Shown one piece after another: positions 5,115-8,456 of a DNA stretch of 8,456 nucleotides (positions are counted from its first letter, which is position 1; every line of letters begins with the position of its first letter). The position numbers were made by a program, and so were the translations under genes. Source of the stretch: Clostridia bacterium (GTDB lineage Bacteria > Bacillota > Clostridia > Oscillospirales > CAG-272); NCBI GenBank assembly GCA_017416885.1, contig JAFQAM010000371.1, positions 1 to 8,456 on the forward strand. The letters are read 5' to 3'. The notes under the pieces are model-generated. The model was not told where the DNA came from. It did no database searches and saw only the letters and a list, made by a program, of their open reading frames with translations.

Positions 5115-5331
5115 AAGCCGCAGGCTATATCGAATTTGCGTAGCAAATATATCGAGTGCGTAGCACATATTAGTGGTCAGTGGTTAGTTCTCATTTTGCG
5201 AAGCAAAATATATCGAATTTGCGAAGCAAATATATCGCAGTGTAGGAAATGGCGTCACGACATCCCGCGCTATATCGAATTTGCGAAGCAAATATATCGA
5301 GCGCGAAGCACATTTTATTCTGCGTAGCAGA
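5070..5331. repeat. Array of ten GNA-triloop mini-hairpins (GCGNAGC type)
   Basis: Ten short inverted repeats share a loop G-N-A closed by C-G. Loop positions are 5077-5079, 5100-5102, 5120-5122, 5140-5142, 5160-5162, 5200-5202, 5223-5225, 5285-5287, 5305-5307 and 5324-5326. Loops are GAA (six), GTA (three) and GCA (one). Stems vary while pairing is kept: ATTTTGC/GCAAAAT, ATTTGC/GCAAAT, AGCC/GGCT, GTGC/GCAC, CTGC/GCAG; the ninth, GCGC/GCAC, has one mismatch. Most are separated by ATATCGA linkers. A 33-bp unrelated stretch (5238-5270) interrupts the array. The GCGAAGC sequence is known as an exceptionally stable DNA mini-hairpin. Open frames across this region are products of the repeats. Confidence 0.92.
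5188..5237. repeat. 50-bp direct repeat, copy 2
   Basis: Exact copy of 5065-5114 holding hairpins 6 and 7. The flanks on both sides differ, so it is a module within a composite array rather than a simple tandem repeat. Confidence 0.93.
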
Positions 5332-5336
5332 TAAGG

Positions 5337-5360
5337 ACTTTACTGTTGATTTGGTAAAGT
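5337..5360. promoter_or_regulatory. Inverted repeat before the TSUP gene
   Basis: ACTTTAC (5337-5343) and GTAAAGT (5354-5360) pair perfectly across ten bases, directly upstream of a TATAAT. It may be an operator or a leader hairpin. It lacks a T-tract, so it is not a standard terminator. Confidence 0.45.
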
Positions 5361-5371
5361 GACTTTATAAT
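5346..5371 (+). promoter_or_regulatory. Possible proximal promoter of the TSUP gene
   Basis: TATAAT at 5366-5371 is a perfect -10 box, but the best -35 (TTGATT, 5346-5351) is only 14 bp away. The start would be near 5378. The spacing makes it doubtful without an activator; the inverted repeat overlaps the -35. Confidence 0.4.
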
Positions 5372-5392
5372 TATTACTTTGGTTGGATTATT

Positions 5393-6184
5393 ATGGATAT
5401 ATTAATAAAAATATTAGTGTGCTTGCTTGCCGGTGTTGGCGCAGGCTTTGGCACAGGCTTTGCGGGAATGAGCGCTTCGGCGGTTATTACGCCTGTATTA
5501 ATCGTGCTTTTGGATATTGATCCTTATACGGCGGTGGGAATTGCTCTTGCAAGTGATGTTCTGGCAAGCGCAGTCAGCACGCTTACATACAGAAAAAACA
5601 AAAATACAAGCATAAGAAAGGCTTATCCTCTTTTTGTATCGGTAATTGTGTTTACAATTGTGGGTAGCTTTGTGGGAACATACCTGCCCGACAAGGTTTT
5701 AGGCTCTTACAGTATGCTTCTTGCCGTATTTTTGGGTCTTAAGTTTTTGATCTGGCCTGTTACGGCTGATAAAAACCGTATGCACAGCCTTAACAAAAAG
5801 TATTTTATGCTAATGAGTGTAATCTCGGGCGCGGCGGTTGGCTTTGTTTGCGGATTTGTAGGCGGTGGCGGCGGTCTTACGCTTTTATTTGTGCTTACCG
5901 CATTTTTAGGCTACGAATTAAAGACGGCAATCGGAACAAGCGTATTTATTATGACATTTACCGCATTTACAGGCGCGGTTAGTCACTTTACAATGGTTCA
6001 AACCAAGCTCGACTATTTTGTGCTTTCCCTTTGTATTGTATTTACACTTGTATTTGCGGTTTTGGCTGCAAAAATTGCCAACAAGCAGGACCATAAAAAG
6101 CTTAACAGAATAGTGGGTATTGTGCTTTTGGTAATCGGTCTTGGATTAATTGCATTGGAGCTTATTAAGCACTGTTCCGTATAG
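5393..6184 (+). CDS. TauE/SafE-family (TSUP) anion exporter or permease
   Basis: The 263-residue integral membrane protein has about eight membrane segments and the internal two-fold repeat of the family. The first half carries GAGFGTGFAGMSASAVITPVL (about 16-36) and DPYTAVGIALASDV (43-55). The second half carries GFVCGFVGGGGGLTLLFVL (150-168) and LKTAIGTS (176-183). TSUP proteins move sulfite, sulfoacetate, taurine-related or other small organic anions across the cytoplasmic membrane; the substrate here cannot be told from sequence. Length is normal for the family. The ATG at 5393 has only a weak ribosome site (GGA at 5385-5387). It is a single-gene unit, with a long hairpin-rich region upstream and a terminator downstream. 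No sulfur-metabolism gene is adjacent. Confidence 0.92.
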   Translation: MDILIKILVCLLAGVGAGFGTGFAGMSASAVITPVLIVLLDIDPYTAVGIALASDVLASAVSTLTYRKNKNTSIRKAYPLFVSVIVFTIVGSFVGTYLPDKVLGSYSMLLAVFLGLKFLIWPVTADKNRMHSLNKKYFMLMSVISGAAVGFVCGFVGGGGGLTLLFVLTAFLGYELKTAIGTSVFIMTFTAFTGAVSHFTMVQTKLDYFVLSLCIVFTLVFAVLAAKIANKQDHKKLNRIVGIVLLVIGLGLIALELIKHCSV

Positions 6185-6219
6185 TTCAAACAAAATTAAC
6201 AAATCAACCTATGAATAAC

Positions 6220-6261
6220 AAACACAGCTTGTGCGTTTTGCATATCTGTGTTTTTATTTTT
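6220..6261 (+). terminator. Rho-independent terminator after the TSUP gene
   Basis: AAACACAG pairs with CTGTGTTT, with possible inner TGC/GCA pairs, followed by a TTTTTATTTTT tract. It lies 35 bases after the stop codon. Confidence 0.75.
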
Positions 6262-6264
6262 CTA

Positions 6265-6293
6265 TTGACATTAAATTATACTTGTGTTACAAT
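6265..6293 (+). promoter_or_regulatory. Sigma-A promoter of the surface-protein gene
   Basis: TTGACA (6265-6270), a 17-bp spacer and TACAAT (6288-6293), near consensus. Start near 6300 gives a leader of about 38 nt. AAGGAG at 6321-6326 lies 11 bases before the ATG. Confidence 0.88.
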
Positions 6294-6337
6294 ATATTTA
6301 CGAATATTATATATTAATATAAGGAGCTAAATCGGGC

Positions 6338-8456
6338 ATGACTAAAAGAAGGCTTTTAAAAACAATTATTTTGATGATTGCTATATGCGCTATGGTTGTT
6401 TTATGCACCATTGCAATTATCGGAGCGACAGAAAATAAAACCTATACAGTAAACTATTATTCTAACGGCAGTGTTATGAAATCACTCACCTTTAAGGACG
6501 GGGAGAAGCACAAGGTTTTAAATACTCCGCTATCATCAGTAAGCGCGGATAAGCAATTATACGGCTGGTATGATGATACAGGTAAGTTTTATAAGGATAT
6601 TCAAATCACTGTAAGCAAGGATTATAATTTCTATGAGGCTTACGGCTTGGTTGTCAAAAGCAAGGATGCTTTTGTAAAAGCAATCGCTTCTGCGGGCACA
6701 TACATCCGCTTAGGCGCGTCAATGACCATTGACGAAAAGGTTATTTTACCCTCAGACGGTCTTATCATAATTGACTTAAACGGATACAACCTTAATGTTG
6801 TAAGCAAGGATGTGGCATTTGAGGGCAGAAACGCAAGCATACATATTATGAACTCATCAACCTCAGGCAACGGTAAGATTGCTCATACAGGCGAGGCTAC
6901 CAACAGTGACCTTATGAATGCATCGCTGTTTCAGCTTTCACCGGGCGGCAGAAAGGGTGTTAATATTCACCTTTTCAAGAATGCAAATATTGAAACCAAT
7001 GTCGGCTTATTTGATATCGTATCCGATTTAACTTATTCAAGATATACATATACCTTTGATGTTGAAAGCTCTGTAAAGGCTAACTTCCTTGTAAGAACAT
7101 ACGGCATTAAAAATGCAATGTTCAAGGTATATGATACAGCATATATCAATGTTACAGGTCAGTATGCTTTTGAGGACAGAGGCAACTGCAACGATATTAA
7201 CCTTACCTATGAAATGTCAGGCGGTAAGCTTGATATTACAGAAAACACCTTTATGACAAATGAGCTGTCAAAGTATAATGTTTTCTTAACAGGCGGCAGC
7301 TTCAACAGAAGCCTTACGCATCTTTATTCCAACTATACATTCGTTAGCGACGGCGCTGACAGATTTAATCTGTTAAACTGCTTGCATAACGATATCGTTA
7401 TCGGTATGACTGCTACCTGTGAGGAAGCAGGACAGGTAACATACAAGTGTACTCTTTGCGGTCTTACTCACACAGAGGACTCCAAGGCAATCGGTCACTC
7501 GGTTGTAAAGAGCCTTGCGCAAGAAGCTATTACAACTAAGGATGTAACTGAGCCCGGCTACTACGCAACTGTTTGCCAACGCTGCGGTAAGGAAGAAAGA
7601 GAGTATTTCTTCCCTGATCCTAAGGATGTTTATGTAACAGTTAAATTAAGAATGGATGACGGCACACCAAGAACGATCCGTGTTAAGTCAACTGATGTGT
7701 TCGGTGATAATGTGGGCGAAAGACTTCAGTCCTTCTCTACCGCATTCCTTGAATTCCAATACGGTGTAAAGCAATCTAACATTGTTTCAATTGAAATTCC
7801 TCTTGGCGTTAAGACAATTGCCGGCGGTATCGGTAATGACAGCACTCCTAAGGGACTTTTCTACAACAACAAGCACCTTGAGGAAATCATTCTTCCAATG
7901 TCGATTGAAAATGTTGAGGCGCACGCATTCGGTAATATTGATACGCTTGTAACAATTAAGGGTATTGAATATATTACAGGTAAGATTGATGCTTACGCAT
8001 TCAAACAAAGCGCAAACACAAAGCTTTTCATCGAAAGATTTGAGACTAACGCAAAAACAATCGGCGAGCAAGCATTCTATAACATTACAATGACATCTCT
8101 TACATTTGGCGAAAATGTAAGCACAATCGGCTATAAGGCGTTCGGTCTTGACAGCTCAATTGAAAGAAAGCTTCTTGAAATCTTCGTTGAGGGTAACACT
8201 CACAACTCATATAATGGCGCTACATTAAGCAAGTATAATGCTGACTTTAAGCGCTTCTCATCAATTAGCAGCGGACATCAGTTTGACTCACTCGGTATGG
8301 TATATGTTGACCATAAGTTCATTATTGAGACTACTGCTCCTACCTGTCAAGAGGGCGGCTTTGACTTTATGAAATGTGAGTACTGCGGCGAGGAAAGAAT
8401 TGGAAACGAAACCCAGCCAATTGACCATATTTATGTAACAATTGATCCCCCTGTAA
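6338..8456 (+). CDS. BspA-like leucine-rich-repeat surface protein (3' end outside window)
   Basis: The frame is open for 706 codons and has no stop before the right edge. Order of parts: basic N-terminus and hydrophobic segment (about 8-30), a signal peptide or anchor; an InlB-like/Listeria-Bacteroides repeat (about 36-102) with LYGWYDDTG; a beta-rich region (about 103-345) containing LNGYNLNV, as in beta-helix surface proteins. Next come CxxC modules with C361, C371 and C374, then C413 and C416. A BspA-type LRR_5 region follows (about 480-605), with repeats such as LEEIILPMSIENVEAHAFGN and LTFGENVSTIGYKAFG. A further CxxC module has C670, C680 and C683. Such proteins are exported and thought to bind host, dietary or bacterial surfaces; the ligand is unknown. 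Anchoring cannot be judged because the C-terminus is missing. Confidence 0.88.
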   Translation, partial: MTKRRLLKTIILMIAICAMVVLCTIAIIGATENKTYTVNYYSNGSVMKSLTFKDGEKHKVLNTPLSSVSADKQLYGWYDDTGKFYKDIQITVSKDYNFYEAYGLVVKSKDAFVKAIASAGTYIRLGASMTIDEKVILPSDGLIIIDLNGYNLNVVSKDVAFEGRNASIHIMNSSTSGNGKIAHTGEATNSDLMNASLFQLSPGGRKGVNIHLFKNANIETNVGLFDIVSDLTYSRYTYTFDVESSVKANFLVRTYGIKNAMFKVYDTAYINVTGQYAFEDRGNCNDINLTYEMSGGKLDITENTFMTNELSKYNVFLTGGSFNRSLTHLYSNYTFVSDGADRFNLLNCLHNDIVIGMTATCEEAGQVTYKCTLCGLTHTEDSKAIGHSVVKSLAQEAITTKDVTEPGYYATVCQRCGKEEREYFFPDPKDVYVTVKLRMDDGTPRTIRVKSTDVFGDNVGERLQSFSTAFLEFQYGVKQSNIVSIEIPLGVKTIAGGIGNDSTPKGLFYNNKHLEEIILPMSIENVEAHAFGNIDTLVTIKGIEYITGKIDAYAFKQSANTKLFIERFETNAKTIGEQAFYNITMTSLTFGENVSTIGYKAFGLDSSIERKLLEIFVEGNTHNSYNGATLSKYNADFKRFSSISSGHQFDSLGMVYVDHKFIIETTAPTCQEGGFDFMKCEYCGEERIGNETQPIDHIYVTIDPPV

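Noticed and set aside
5073..5327. 84-codon plus-strand frame, and a 62-codon minus-strand frame at 4980-5168
   Set aside because: Both translate the hairpin array, giving repeated peptides from palindromic DNA; they have no ribosome site and no independent coding signal.
5065..5331. CRISPR array
   Set aside because: Repeats are short hairpins of unequal length with no regular unique spacers, and there are no cas genes.
6640..8071. Minus-strand frames inside the surface-protein gene
   Set aside because: They lie opposite a continuous 706-codon frame with recognisable domains and have no start signals.

Overview
The window looks like a chromosomal segment of a low-GC Clostridia member, probably a gut Oscillospirales/Ruminococcaceae-type bacterium. 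The grounds are AT-rich intergenic DNA, strong sigma-A promoters and T-tailed terminators, a BspA-like surface protein of the kind common in gut Clostridia, and intergenic hairpin repeats. This placement is an inference; there is no rRNA or other marker gene. No tRNA, CRISPR array, transposase or phage gene was seen.

Layout. (1) 1-585: a 276-bp tandem duplication, two copies plus the start of a third. Each copy holds a 50-codon ORF ending in a poly-asparagine tail, a terminator and a REP-like double hairpin. Differences between the copies fall almost only at synonymous codon positions and in hairpin loops or tips. (2) 586-2932: four tandem paralogous genes for small membrane proteins of about 162-166 residues, of no family I recognise. 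Three have their own nearly identical promoter-leader-start cassette; the fourth (third in order) carries only the leader and follows its neighbour's stop codon directly. (3) 2939-4930, minus strand: mscL (mechanosensitive channel with an unusually long charged C-terminal helix) and, upstream of it, an MFS transporter of the organophosphate:phosphate antiporter type. Each has a clear promoter. (4) 4931-5392: a non-coding interval with divergent promoters, an operator-like palindrome and an array of ten mini-hairpins. Nine have the core GCGNAGC and all ten have a GNA triloop closed by C-G. (5) 5393-6184: a TauE/SafE-type (TSUP) anion exporter. (6) 6338 to the right edge: the first 706 codons of a large secreted or surface protein with an InlB-like repeat, a beta-rich region, CxxC modules and BspA-type leucine-rich repeats, cut by the window end.

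How the parts relate. No metabolic pathway links these genes. Most are membrane or envelope proteins in short transcription units with individual promoters and terminators. The four-paralog cluster is the best candidate for an undescribed system: its 5' regulatory DNA is far better conserved than its coding bodies. The GCGNAGC array is the most striking non-coding structure. It lies between a good promoter at 5002-5030 and the TSUP gene, so it may be transcribed as a long structured leader.
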